DNA of 64,000 nt from Ursus arctos (Eukaryota > Chordata > Mammalia > Carnivora > Ursidae): the NCBI RefSeq assembly GCF_023065955.2, contig NW_026622863.1, positions 42,762,177-42,826,176 of the forward strand. The letters run 5' to 3'. The notes below the pieces were generated by a model. That model saw only the letters and a list, made by a program, of their open reading frames with translations, ran no database searches and was not told the DNA's origin. A program made the position numbers and the translations under genes. This document shows positions 13,001 to 24,805 of the stretch, piece by piece. The first letter of the stretch is position 1, and each line of letters begins with the position of its first letter.

Positions 13001-14781
13001 CGTTGGGGTTGAACTCCTGCTAGCAAAACCGCCGGGATGAGGGAAGTGCTAGGACTGTGCCTCTGCCCTCTGTTCTATTACAGGACAGTGTATGGCATTT
13101 CCTTCACCTTGCCACAGGCACTGGGGAGCATGTCTGCATGTGGAGAAAGACTCTCCCGTGGGAAGCCGGTTTTTGTCAAACGGGTCCCAGTGCTGTGCTC
13201 CTCTCTTTTCACTCCTGCTGCCAGAAGCCCAGTGCGGCTGGGAGGACTAGGACATGGCTGGGCACTGTGGTTTCTTCCAGAGAGTGAATGGCATTTGCTT
13301 TACCTTGCCAGAAGCACTTGTGAAAGGGTCTGCACCTCAGGAAAACTGTCCGTGGGAAGCTGGCTTTTGGCCAAACGGGTCTAGGGCCGTGGGCCTCGGG
13401 GGTCCCTCCGGCTCCCCAAAGCACAGGGACAAGGTGAGGGGCTTAGACCATGCCTGTGCAATGTTGTTTCTTACACCTGGGTGTGTGGCATTTTGTTTAC
13501 CTGGCTACCCCCCTTGGGATAGGTTTTCCACAGCAAGAGCATATTGCTCGTCGGAAGCCGTTTTGGCCCCAGGGGTCTCCGGGTTGTGTTCGTTGGGGTT
13601 GAACTCCTGCTAGCAAAACCGCCGGGATGAGGGAAGGGCTCAGACTGTGGCTGGGCCCTGTAATCTCTTACAGGTCCGTGTATGGCATTTCCTTCACCTT
13701 GCCACAGGCATTGGGAGCATGTCTGCCCGTGGAGAATGACTTTCCCGTGGGAAGCCGGTTTTTGTCAACGGGCCCCAGTGCTGTGCTCCTCTCTTTTCAC
13801 TCCTGCTGCCAGAAGCCCAATGAGAATGGGACGGTTTAAACGTGGCTGGGTACTGTGTTTTCTTCCAGAGACGTGGCTCGCATTTGCTTTACCTTGCCAC
13901 AACCACTTGTGAGAGGGTCTGCACCTCAGGAAAACTGTATCCGTGGGAAGCTGGCTTTTTGCAAAGGGGTCTCAGGGCCGTGGGCCTCGGGTGTCCCTCC
14001 GGCTCCCCAAAGCACAGGGACGAGGTGAGGGGCTTAGACCATGCCTGGGCAATGTTGTTTCTTACACCTGGGTGTGTGGCATTTTGTTTACCTGGCTACC
14101 ACCCTTGGGATAGGTTTTGTACAGCAAGAGCATATTGCTCGTCCCAAGCCGTTTTGGCCTCAGGGGTCTCCGGGCTGTGTTCGTTGGGGTTGAACTCCTG
14201 CTAGCAAAACCGCCGGGATGAGGGAAGGGCTCAGACTGCCTCTGCCCTGGGTTCTCTTACAGGTCCGTGTATGGCATTTCCTTCACCTTGCCACAGGCAT
14301 TGGGAGCATGTCTGCTCGTGGAGAATGACTTTCCCGTGGGAAGCCGGTTTTTGTCAAACGGGTCCCAGTGCTCTGCTCCTCTCTTTTCACTCCTGCTGCC
14401 AGAAGCCCAGTGAGAATGGGAGGTTTCAGAACATGGCTGGGCACTGTGGTTTCTTCCAGAGAAGTGGAGGGCATTTGCTTTACATTGCCACAACCACTTG
14501 TGATAGGGTATGCACCTCAGGAAAACTGTATCCGTGGGAAACCGGCTTTTTACAAAGGGGTCTCAGGGCCGTGGGCCTCGTGTGTCCCTCCGGCTCCCCA
14601 AAGCACAGGGACGAGGTGAGGGGCTTAGACCATGCCTGGGCAATGTTGTTTCTTACACCTGGGTGTGTGGCATTTTTTTATCTGGCTACCCCCCTTGGGA
14701 TAGGTTTTCCACAGCAAGAGCATATTGCTCGTCGGAAGCCGTTTTGGCCCCAGGGGTCTCCGGGTTGTGTTCCTTGGGGTT
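10051..14781 (+). repeat. HOR8 copy II (4,731 bp, 8 monomers)
   Basis: Monomers start at 10051, 10645, 11237, 11827, 12418, 13011, 13601 and 14192, each exactly 4731 bp after its partner in copy I. Even private variants are kept, such as GTGTGTGGAATTTT in the fifth monomer and the ACAAAGG change in the eighth. Such identity means a very recent tandem duplication or homogenisation, or an assembly duplication; the sequence alone cannot separate these. Confidence 0.95.
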
Positions 14782-15849
14782 GAACTCCTGCTAGCAAAAC
14801 CGCCGGGATGAGGGACGGGCTCAGACTGTGGCTGGGCCCTGTAATCTCTTACAGGTCCGTGTATGGCATTTCCTTCACCTTGCCACAGGCATTGGGAGCA
14901 TGTCTGCACGTGGAGAATGACTTTCCCGTGGGAAGCCGGTTTTTGTCCACGGGTCCCAGTGCTATGCTCCTCTCTTTTCACTCCTGCTGCCAGAAGCCCA
15001 GTGAGAATGGGAGGGTTTAGAACATGGCTGGGCACTGTGTTTTCTTCCAGAGACGTGGCTCGCATTTGCTTTACCTTGCTACAACCAATTGTGAGAGGGT
15101 CTGCACCTCAGGAAAACTCTGTCCGTGGGAAGCCGGCTTTTGGCCAAACGGGTCTCAGTCCCTTGGGCCTCGGGTGTCCTTTCGGCTCCCCAAAGCACAG
15201 GGACGAGGTGAGGGGCTTTGACCATGCCTGGGCAATGGTGTTTCTTACACGTGAGTGTGTGGCATTTTGTTTACCTGGCTACCCCCACTTGGGATAGGTT
15301 TTCCACAGCAAGAGCATATTGCTCGTCGGAAGCCGGTTTGACCCCAGGGGTCTCCGGGCTGTGTTCGTTGGGGTTGAACTCCTGCTAGCAAAACCGCCGG
15401 GGCGAGGGAAGTGCTCAGACTGTGCCTCTGCCCTGTGGTCTCTTACAGGAAAGTGTATGGCATTTTCTTCACCTTGCCACAGGCATTGGGAGCATGTCTG
15501 CACGTGAGGAAAGAGTTTTCCGTGGTAAGCCGGTTTTTTTCAACGGGTCCTAGTGCTGTGCTCCTCTCTTTTCACTCCTCCTGCCAGAAGCCCAGTGAGA
15601 ATGGGAGGTTTCAGAACATGGCTGGGCACTGTCGTTTCATCCAGAGACGAGGCTGGCATTTGCTTTACCTTGCCACAACCACTTGTGAGAGGGTCTGCAC
15701 CTCAGGAAAACTGTATCCGTGGGAAGCCGGCTTTTTGCAAAGGGGTCTCAGGGCCGTGGGCCTCGGGTGTCCCTCCGGCTCCCCAAAGCACAGGGACGAG
15801 GTGAGGGGCTTAGACCATGCCTGGGCAATGTTGTTTCTTACACCTGGGT

Positions 15850-15920
15850 GTGTGGCATTTTGTTTACCTGGCTACCACCCTTGGGATAGGTTTTGTACAG
15901 CAAGAGCATATTGCTCGTCG
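15850..15920 (+). other. Unequal-exchange junction that removed one monomer
   Basis: Upstream of about 15860 this monomer reads as the second HOR8 type (GGCATTTTGTTTACC). By 15918 it reads as the third type (CTCGTCGCAAGCCGCTTTGG rather than CTCGTCCCAAGCCC). The two parental types lie 592 bp apart in the complete copies, and the spacing to copy II drops by 590 bp here. The exchange was in register, so monomer length and phase were kept. Confidence 0.85.
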
Positions 15921-18195
15921 CAAGCCGCTTTGGCCTCAGGGGTCTCCGGGCTGTGTTCGTTGGGGTTGAACTCCTGCTAGCAAAACCGCCGGGATGAGGG
16001 AAGGGCTCAGACTGTGCCTGGGCCCTGTGGTCTCTTACAGGTCCGTGTATGGCATTTCCTTCACCTTGCCACAGGCATTGGGAGCATATCTGCACTTGGA
16101 GAAAGACTCTCCAGTGGGAAGCCGGTTTTTGTCAAACGGGACCCAGTGCTGTGCTCCTCTCTATTCACTCCTGCTGCCAGAAGCCCAGTGCGGCTGGGAG
16201 GGCTAGGACATGATAGGGCACTGTGGTTTCTTCCAGAGAAGTGGATGGCATTTGCTTTACCTTGCCTGAAGCACTTGTGAAAGGGTCTGCACCTCAGGAA
16301 AACTGTCCGTGGGAAGCCGGCTTTTGACAAAACGGGGCTAGGACCGTGGGCCTCGGGGGTCCCTCCGGCTCCCCAAAGCACAGGAACAAGGTGAGGGGCT
16401 TAGACCATGCCTGTGCAATGTTGTTTCTTACACCTGGGTGTGTGGCATTTTGTTTACCTGGCTACGCTCACTTGGGATAGGTTTTCCACAGCAAGAGCAT
16501 ATTGCTCGTCGAAAGCCGTTTTGGCCCCAGGGGTCTCCGGGTTGTGTTCGTTGGGGTTGAACTCCTGCTAGCAAAACCGCCGGGATGAGGGAAGGGCTCA
16601 GACTGTGCCTGGGCCCTGTGTTCTCTTACAGGTCCGTGTATGGCATTTCCTTCACCTTGCCACAGGCATTGGGAGCATGTCTGCCCGTGGAGAATGACTT
16701 TCCCGTGGGAAGCCGGTTTTTGTCAACGGGCCCCAGTGCTGTGCTCCTCTCTTTTCACTCTTGCTGCCAGAAGCCCAGTGAGAATGGGAGGTTTCAGAAC
16801 ATGGCTGGGCATTGTGGTTTCTTCCAGAGACGTGGCTGGCATTTGCTTTACCTTGCCACAACCACTTGTGAGAGGGTCTGCACCTCAGGAAAACTTTGTC
16901 CGTGGGAAGCCGGCTTTTGGATAAACGGGTCTCAGGACCGTGGGCCACGGGTGTCCCTCCGTTTCCCCAAAGCACAGGGACGAGGTGAGGGGCTTAGACC
17001 ATGCCTGGGCAATGTTGTTTCTTACACGTGGGTGTGTGGCATTTTGTTTACCTGGCTACCCCCCTTGGGATAGGTTTTCCACAGCAAGAGCATATTGCTC
17101 GTCGGAAGCCGGTTTGGCCCCAGGGGTCTCCGGGCTGTGTTCGTTGGGGTTGAACTCCTGCTAGCAAAACCGCCGGGATGAGGGAAGTGCTAGGACTGTG
17201 CCTCTGCCCTCTGTTCTATTACAGGACAGTGTATGGCATTTCCTTCACCTTGCCACAGGCACTGGGGAGCATGTCTGCATGTGGAGAAAGACTCTCCCGT
17301 GGGAAGCCGGTTTTTGTCAAACGGGTCCCAGTGCTGTGCTCCTCTCTTTTCACTCCTGCTGCCAGAAGCCCAGTGCGGCTGGGAGGGCTAGGACATGGCT
17401 GGGCACTGTGGTTTCTTCCAGAGAGTGAATGGCATTTGCTTTACCTTGCCAGAAGCACTTGTGAAAGGGTCTGCACCTCAGGAAAACTGTCCGTGGGAAG
17501 CTGGCTTTTGGCCAAACGGGTCTAGGGCCGTGGGCCTCGGGGGTCCCTCCGGCTCCCCAAAGCACAGGGACAAGGTGAGGGGCTTAGACCATGCCTGTGC
17601 AATGTTGTTTCTTACACCTGGGTGTGTGGCATTTTGTTTACCTGGCTACCCCCCTTGGGATAGGTTTTCCACAGCAAGAGCATATTGCTCGTCGGAAGCC
17701 GTTTTGGCCCCAGGGGTCTCCGGGTTGTGTTCGTTGGGGTTGAACTCCTGCTAGCAAAACCGCCGGGATGAGGGAAGGGCTCAGACTGTGGCTGGGCCCT
17801 GTAATCTCTTACAGGTCCGTGTATGGCATTTCCTTCACCTTGCCACAGGCATTGGGAGCATGTCTGCACGTGGAGAATGACTTTCCCGTGGGAAGCCGGT
17901 TTTTGTCAACGGGCCCCAGTGCTGTGCTCCTCTCTTTTCACTCCTGCTGCCAGAAGCCCAATGAGAATTGGACGGTTTAAACGTGGCTGGGTACTGTGTT
18001 TTCTTCCGGAGACGTGGCTCGCATTTGCTTTACCTTGCCACAACCACTTGTGAGAGGGTCTGCACCTCAGGAAAACTCTGTCCGTGGGAAGCCGGCTTTT
18101 GGCCAAACGGGTCTCAGTCCCGTGGGCTTCGGGTGTCCTTCCGGCTCCCCAAAGCACAGGGCGGAGGTGAGGGGCTTTGACCTTGCCTGGGCAAT

Positions 18196-18205
18196 GTTGT
18201 GGCAT
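18196..18205 (+). other. 19-bp deletion, first copy
   Basis: The sequence passes from GCAATGTTGT directly to GGCATTTTG; other monomers have 19 more bases here, spanning TTCTTACACCTGGG and GTGTGT. A TGT at both deletion edges suggests microhomology or slippage. The deletion, with a one-base loss nearby (AGGGGTTCCGGG), makes this monomer 573 bp long. Confidence 0.9.
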
Positions 18206-18314
18206 TTTGTTTACCTGGCTACCCCCACTTGGGATAGGTTTTCCACAGCAAGAGCATATTGCTCGTCGGAAGCCGCTTTGGCCCCAGGGGTTCCGGGCTG
18301 TGTTCGTTGGGGTT

Positions 18315-20682
18315 GAACTCCTGCTAGCAAAACCGCCGGATTGAGGGAAGGGCTCAGACTGTGCCTCTGCCCTGTGTTCTCTTACAGGTCCGTGTATGGC
18401 ATTTCCTTCACCTTGCCACAGGAATTGGGAGCATGTCTGCACGTGGAGAATGACTTTCCCGTGGGAAGCCAGTTTTTGTCAACGGGTCCCAGTGCTATGC
18501 TCCTCTCTTTTCACTCCTGCTGCCAGAAGTCCAGTGAGAATGGGAGGTTTCAGAACATGGCTGGGCACTGTCGTTTCTTCCAAAGAAGTGGAGGGCATTT
18601 GCTTTACATTGCCACAACCACTTGTGATACGGTCTGCACCTCAGGAAAACTGTATCCGTGGGAAACCGGCTTTTTGCAAAGGGGTCTCAGGGCCGTGGGC
18701 CTCGGGTGTCCCTCCGGCTCCCCAAAGCACAGGGACGAGGTGAGGGGCTTAGACCATGCCTGGGCAATGTTGTTTCTTACACCTGGGTGTGTGGCATTTT
18801 GTTTACCTGGCTACCACCCTTGGGATAGGTTTTGTACAGCAAGAGCATATTGCTCGTCACAAGCCGTTTTGGCCCCAGGGGTCTCCGGGCTGTGTTCGTT
18901 GGGGTTGAACTCCTGCTAGCAAAACCGCCGGGATGAGGGAAGTGCTCAGACTGTGCCACTGCCCTGTGTTCTCTTACAGGTCCGTGTATGGCATTTCCTT
19001 CACCTTGCCACAGGCACTTGGGAGCATGCCTGCACGTGGAGAATGACTTTCCCGTGGGTAGCCGGTTTTTGTCAATGGGTCCCAGTGCTCTGCTCCTCTC
19101 TTTTCACTCCTGCTTCCAGAAGCCGAGTGAGAATGGGAGGTTTCAGAACATGGCTGGGCACTGTGGTTTCTTCCAGAGAAGTGGAGGGCATTTGCTTTAC
19201 ATTGCCACAACCACTTGTGATAGGGTATGCACCTCAGGAAAACTGTATCCGTGGGAAACCGGCTTTTTGCAAAGGGGTCTCAGGGCCGTGGGCCTCGGGT
19301 GTCCCTCCGGCTCCCCAAAGCACAGGGACGAGGTGAGGGGCTTAGACCATGCCTGGGCAATATTGTTTCTTACACCTGGGTGTGTGGCATTTTTTTACCT
19401 GGCTACCCCCCTTGGGATAGGTTGTCCACAGCAAGAGCATATTGCTCGTTGCAAGCCGTTTTGGCCCCAGGGGTCTCCGGGCTGTGTTCGTTGGGGTTGA
19501 ACTCCTGCTAGCAAAACCGCCGGGATGAGGGAAGGGCTCAGACTGTGCCTCTGCTCTGTGTTCTCTTACAGGTCCGTGTATGGCATTTCCTTCACCTTGC
19601 CACAGGCATTGGGAGCATGTCTGCACGTGGAGAATGACTTTCCCGTGGGAAGCCGGTTTTTGTCAACGGGTCCCAGTGCTGTGCTCCTCTCTTTTCACTC
19701 CTGCTGCCAGAAGTCCAGTGAGAATGGGAGGTTTCAGAACATGGCTGGGCACTGTGGTTTCTTCCAGAGAAGTGGAGGGCATGTGCTTTACATTGCCACA
19801 ACCACTTGTGATAGGGTCTGCACCTCAGGAAAACTGTATCTGTGGGAAGCCGGCTTTTTGCAAAGGGGTCTCAGGGCCGTGGGCCTCGGGTGTCCCTCCG
19901 GCTCCCCAAAGCACAGGGACGAGGTGAGGGGTTTAGACCATGCCTGGGCAGTGTTGTTTCTTACACCTGGGTGTGTGGCATTTTGTTTACCTGGCTACCA
20001 CCCTTGGGATAGGTTTTGTACAGCAAGAGCATATTGCTCGTCGCAAGCCGTTTTGGCCTCAGGGGTCTCCGGGCTGTGTTCGTTGGGGTTGAACTCCTGC
20101 TAGCAAAACCGCCGGGATGAGGGAAGGGCTCAGACTGTGCCTCTGCCCTGTGTACTCTTACAGGTCCGTGTATGGCATTTCCTTCTCCTTGCCACAGGCA
20201 TTGGGAGCATGTCTGCACGTAGAGAATGACTTTCCCGTGGGAAGCCTGTTTTTGTCAACGGGTCCCAGTGCTGTGCTCCTCTCTTTTCACTCCTGCTGCC
20301 AGAAGCCCAGTGAGAATGGGAGGTTTCAGAACATGGCTGGGCACTGTGGTTTCTTCCAGAGAAGTGGAGGGCATTTGCTTTACCTTGCCACAACCACTTG
20401 TGAGAGGGTCTGCACCTCAGGAAAACTGTATCTGTGGGAAGCCGGCTTTTTGCAAAGGGGTCTCAGGGCCGTGGGCCTCGGGTGTCCCTCCAGCTCCCCA
20501 AAGCACAGGGACGAGGTGAGGGGCTTAGACCATGCCTGGGCAATGTTGTTTCTTACACCTGGGTGTGTGGCATTTTGTTTACCTGGCTACCCCCCTTGGG
20601 ATAGGTTTTCCACAGCAAGAGCATACTGCTCGTTGCATGCCGTTTTGGCCCCAGGGGTCTCCGGGCTGTGTTCGTTGGTGTT
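18315..20682 (+). repeat. HOR11-specific monomers, first copy
   Basis: Monomers start at 18315, 18907, 19499 and 20091. They replace the last HOR8 monomers and share a GTGGAGGGCAT subunit B and a TGCAAAGGGGTC segment. Markers are GCCGGATTGAGGG at 18335-18347, CAGGAATTGGGAG in the first, TGCCACTGCCCTG in the second, CTGCTCTGTG and GAGGGCATGTGC in the third, and TTCTCCTTGCC in the fourth. All recur 6,491 bp later. The monomers are similar to one another, which suggests that they arose from a single monomer type by local amplification before the larger 11-monomer duplication. Confidence 0.9.
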
Positions 20683-23600
20683 GAACTCCTGCTAGCAAAA
20701 CCGCCGGGATGAGGGAAGGGCTCAGACTGTGCCTGGGCCCTGTGGTCTCTTACAGGTCAGTGTATGGCATTTCCTTCACCTTGCCACAGGCATTGGGAGC
20801 ATGTCTGCACGTGGAGAATGACTTTCCCGTGGGAAGCCGGTTTTTGTCCACGGGTCCCAGTGCTATGCTCCTCTCTTTTCACTCCTGCTGCCAGAAGCCC
20901 AGTGAGAATGGGAGGGTTTAGAACATGGCTGGGTACTGTGTTTTCTTCCACAGACGTGGCTCGCATTTGCTTTACCTTGCTACAACCAATTGTGAGAGGG
21001 TCTGCACCTCAGGAAAACTCTGTCCGTGGGAAGCCGGCTTTTGGCCAAACGGGTCTCAGTCCCTTGGGCCTCGGGTGTCCTTTCGGCTCCCCAAAGCACA
21101 GGGACGAGGTGAGGGGCTTTGACCATGCCTGGGCAATGTTGTTTCTTACACGTGAGTGTGTGGCATTTTGTTTACCTGGCTACCCCCACTTGGGATAGGT
21201 TTTCCACAGCAAGAGCATATTGCTCGTCGGAAGCCGGTTTGACCCCAGGGGTCTCCGGGCTGTGTTCGTTGGGGTTGAACTCCTGCTAGCAAAACCGCCG
21301 GGGCGAGGGAAGTGCTCAGACTGTGCCTCTGCCCTGTGGTCTCTTACAGGAAAGTGTATGGCATTTTCTTCAACTTGCCACAGGCATTGGGAGCATGTCT
21401 GCACGTGAAGAAAGAGTTTTCCGTGGTAAGCCGGTTTTTGTCAACGGGTCCTAGTGCTGTGCTCCTCTCTTTTCACACCTCCTGCCAGAAGCCCAGTGAG
21501 AATGGGAGGTTTCAGAACATGGCTGGGCACTGTCGTTTCATCCCGAGACGAGGCTGGCATTTGCTTTACCTTGCCACAACCACTTGTGAGAGGGTCTGCA
21601 CCTCAGGAAAACTGTATCCGTGGGAAGCCGGCTTTTTGCAAAGGGGTCTCAGGGCCGTGGGCCTCGGGTGTCCCTCCGGCTCCCCAAAGCACAGGGACGA
21701 GGTGAGGGGCTTAGACCATGCCTGGGCAATGTTGTTTCTTACACCTGGGTGTGTGGCATTTTGTTTACCTGGCTACCACCCTTGGGATAGGTTTTGTACA
21801 GCAAGAGCATATTGCTCGTCCCAAGCCCTTTTGGCCTCAGGGGTCTCCGGGCTGTGTTCGTTGGGGTTGAACTCCTGCTAGCAAAACCGCCGGGATGAGG
21901 GAAGGGCTCAGACTGCCTCTGCCCTGGGTTCTCTTACAGGTCCGTGTATGGCATTTCCTTCACCTTGCCACAGGCATTGGGAGCATGTCTGCACGTGGAG
22001 AATGACTTTCCCGTGGGAAGCCGGTTTTTGTCAAACGGGTCCCAGTGCTCTGCTCCTCTCTTTTCACTCCTGCTGCCAGAAGCCCAGTGAGAATGGGAGG
22101 TTTCAGAACATGGCTGGGCACTGTGGTTTCTTCCAGAGAAGTGGAGGGCATTTGCTTTACATTGCCACAACCACTTGTGATAGGGTATGCACCTCAGGAA
22201 AACTCTATCCGTGGGAAACCGGCTTTTTGCAAAGGGGTCTCAGGGCCGTGGGCCTCGGGTGTCCCTCCGGCTCCCCAAAGCACAGGGACGAGGTGAGGGG
22301 CTTAGACCATGCCTGGGCAATGTTGTTTCTTACACCTGGGTGTGTGGCATTTTTTTACCTGGCTACCACCCTTGGGATAGGTTTTGTACAGCAAGAGCGT
22401 ATGCTCGTCGCAAGCCGCTTTGGCCTCAGGGGTCTCCGGGCTGTGTTCGTTGGGGTTGAACTCCTGCTAGCAAAACCGCCGGGATGAGGGAAGGGCTCAG
22501 ACTGTGCCTGGGCCCTGTGGTCTCTTACAGGTCCGTGTATGGCATTTCCTTCACCTTGCCACAGGCATTGGGAGCATATCTGCACTTGGAGAAAGACTCT
22601 CCAGTGGGAAGCCGGTTTTTGTCAAACGGGACCCAGTGCTGTGCTCCTCTCTATTCACTCCTGCTGCCAGAAGCCCAGTGCGGCTGGGAGGGCTAGGACA
22701 TGATAGGGCACTGTGGTTTCTTCCAGAGAAGTGGATGGCATTTGCTTTACCTTGCCTGAAGCACTTGTGAAAGGGTCTGCACCTCAGGAAAACTGTCCGT
22801 GGGAAGCCGGCTTTTGACAAAACGGGGCTAGGACCGTGGGCCTCGGGGGTCCCTCCGGCTCCCCAAAGCACAGGGACAAGGTGAGGGGCTTAGCCCATGC
22901 CTGTGCAATGTTGTTTCTTACACCTGGGTGTGTGGCATTTTGTTTACCTGGCTACGCTCACTTGGGATAGGTTTTCCACAGCAAGAGCATATTGCTCGTC
23001 GAAAGCCGTTTTGGCCCCAGGGGTCTCCGGGTTGTGTTCGTTGGGGTTGAACTCCTGCTAGCAAAACCGCCGGGATGAGGGAAGGGCTCAGACTGTGCCT
23101 GGGCCCTGTGTTCTCTTACAGGTCCGTGTATGGCATTTCCTTCACCTTGCCACAGGCATTGGGAGCATGTCTGCCCGTGGAGAATGACTTTCCCGTGGGA
23201 AGCCGGTTTTTGTCAACGGGCCCCAGTGCTGTGCTCCTCTCTTTTCACTCTTGCTGCCAGAAGCCCAGTGAGAATGGGAGGTTTCAGAACATGGCTGGGC
23301 ATTGTGGTTTCTTCCAGAGACGTGGCTGGCATTTGCTTTACCTTGCCACAACCACTTGTGAGAGGGTCTGCACCTCAGGAAAACTTTGTCCGTGGGAAGC
23401 CGGCTTTTGGATAAACGGGTCTCAGGACCGTGGGCCACGGGTGTCCCTCCGTTTCCCCAAAGCACAGGGACGAGGTGAGGGGCTTAGACCATGCCTGGGC
23501 AATGTTGTTTCTTACACGTGGGTGTGTGGCATTTTGTTTACCTGGCTACCCCCCTTGGGATAGGTTTTCCACAGCAAGAGCATATTGCTCGTCGGAAGCC

Positions 23601-24805
23601 GGTTTGGACCCAGGGGTCTCCGGGCTGTGTTCGTTGGGGTTGAACTCCTGCTAGCAAAACCGCCGGGATGAGGGAAGTGCTAGGACTGTGCCTCTGCCCT
23701 CTGTTCTATTACAGGACAGTGTATGGCATTTCCTTCACCTTGCCACAGGCACTGGGGAGCATGTCTGCATGTGGAGAAAGACTCTCCCGTGGGAAGCCGG
23801 TTTTTGTCAAACGGGTCCCAGTGCTGTGCTCCTCTCTTTTCACTCCTGCTGCCAGAAGCCCAGTGCGGCTGGGAGGGCTAGGACATGGCTGGGCACTGTG
23901 GTTTCTTCCAGAGAGTGAATGGCATTTGCTTTACCTTGCCAGAAGCACTTGTGAAAGGGTCTGCACCTCAGGAAAACTGTCCGTGGGAAGCTGGCTTTTG
24001 GCCAAACGGGTCTAGGGCCGTGGGCCTCGGGGGTCCCTCCGGCTCCCCAAAGCACAGGGACAAGGTGAGGGGCTTAGACCATGCCTGTGCAATGTTGTTT
24101 CTTACACCTGGGTGTGTGGCATTTTGTTTACCAGGCTACCCTCACTTGGGATAGGTTTTCCACAGCAAGAGCATATTGCTCGTCGGAAGCCGTTTTGGCC
24201 CCAGGGGTCTCCGGGTTGTGTTCGTTGGGGTTGAACTCCTGCTAGCAAAACCGCCAGGATGAGGGAAGGGCTCAGACTGTGGCTGGGCCCTGTAATCTCT
24301 TACAGGTCCGTGTATGGCATTTCCTTCACCTTGCCACAGGCATTGGGAGCATGTCTGCACGTGGAGAATGACTTTCCCGTGGGAAGCCGGTTTTTGTCAA
24401 CGGGCCCCAGTGCTGTGCTCCTCTCTTTTCACTCCTGCTGCCAGAAGCCCAATGAGAATTGGACGGTTTAAACGTGGCTGGGTACTGTGTTTTCTTCCGG
24501 AGACGTGGCTCGCATTTGCTTTACCTTGCCACAACCACTTGTGAGAGGGTCTGCACCTCAGGAAAACTCTGTCCGTGGGAAGCCGGCTTTTGGCCAAACG
24601 GGTCTCAGTCCCGTGGGCTTCGGGTGTCCTTCCGGCTCCCCAAAGCACAGGGCGGAGGTGAGGGGCTTTGACCTTGCCTGGGCAATGTTGTGGCATTTTG
24701 TTTACCTGGCTACCCCCACTTGGGATAGGTTTTCCACAGCAAGAGCATATTGCTCGTCGGAAGCCGCTTTGGCCCCAGGGGTTCCGGGCTGTGTTCGTTG
24801 GGGTT
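20683..24805 (+). repeat. Second HOR11 period: HOR8-type monomers 36-42
   Basis: Monomers start at 20683, 21277, 21869, 22458, 23049, 23642 and 24233. The first three correspond to HOR8 monomers 1-3 but carry many private changes (TCCACAGACG, CACACCTCCTGCC, GAGCGTATGCTCG), so they are an older copy than 5320-15960. The remaining four match 15968-18314 at an offset of about 6490 bp, including the GATAGGGCACTG and TTCTATTACAGG variants and the shared 19-bp deletion at 24691/24692. Scattered substitutions (for example TTTGGACCC for TTTGGCCCC near 23607) show that the HOR11 copies have diverged slightly. Confidence 0.9.
24687..24696 (+). other. 19-bp deletion, second copy
   Basis: This is the same deletion as at 18200/18201, exactly 6,491 bp away, in a monomer that is also 573 bp. 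It proves that the two HOR11 copies share descent after the deletion. The related monomer at 44368 does not have it. Confidence 0.9.

Larger units (their letters stand above)
14782..18314 (+). repeat. HOR8 copy III, shortened and then diverging
   Basis: Monomers start at 14782, 15376, 15968, 16559, 17152 and 17742. The first two follow HOR8, but the second (15376) begins as the second HOR8 monomer type and ends as the third, so one monomer length (590 bp) has been lost. The offset to copy II drops from 4731 to 4141 bp at that point. The next three match copy II closely, with a few substitutions (GTGTGTGGCATTTT where copies I and II have GGAATTTT). The last monomer, at 17742, is a related but distinct version with GAATTGGACGG and a 19-bp deletion, and from there HOR8 order is left. 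Confidence 0.92.
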
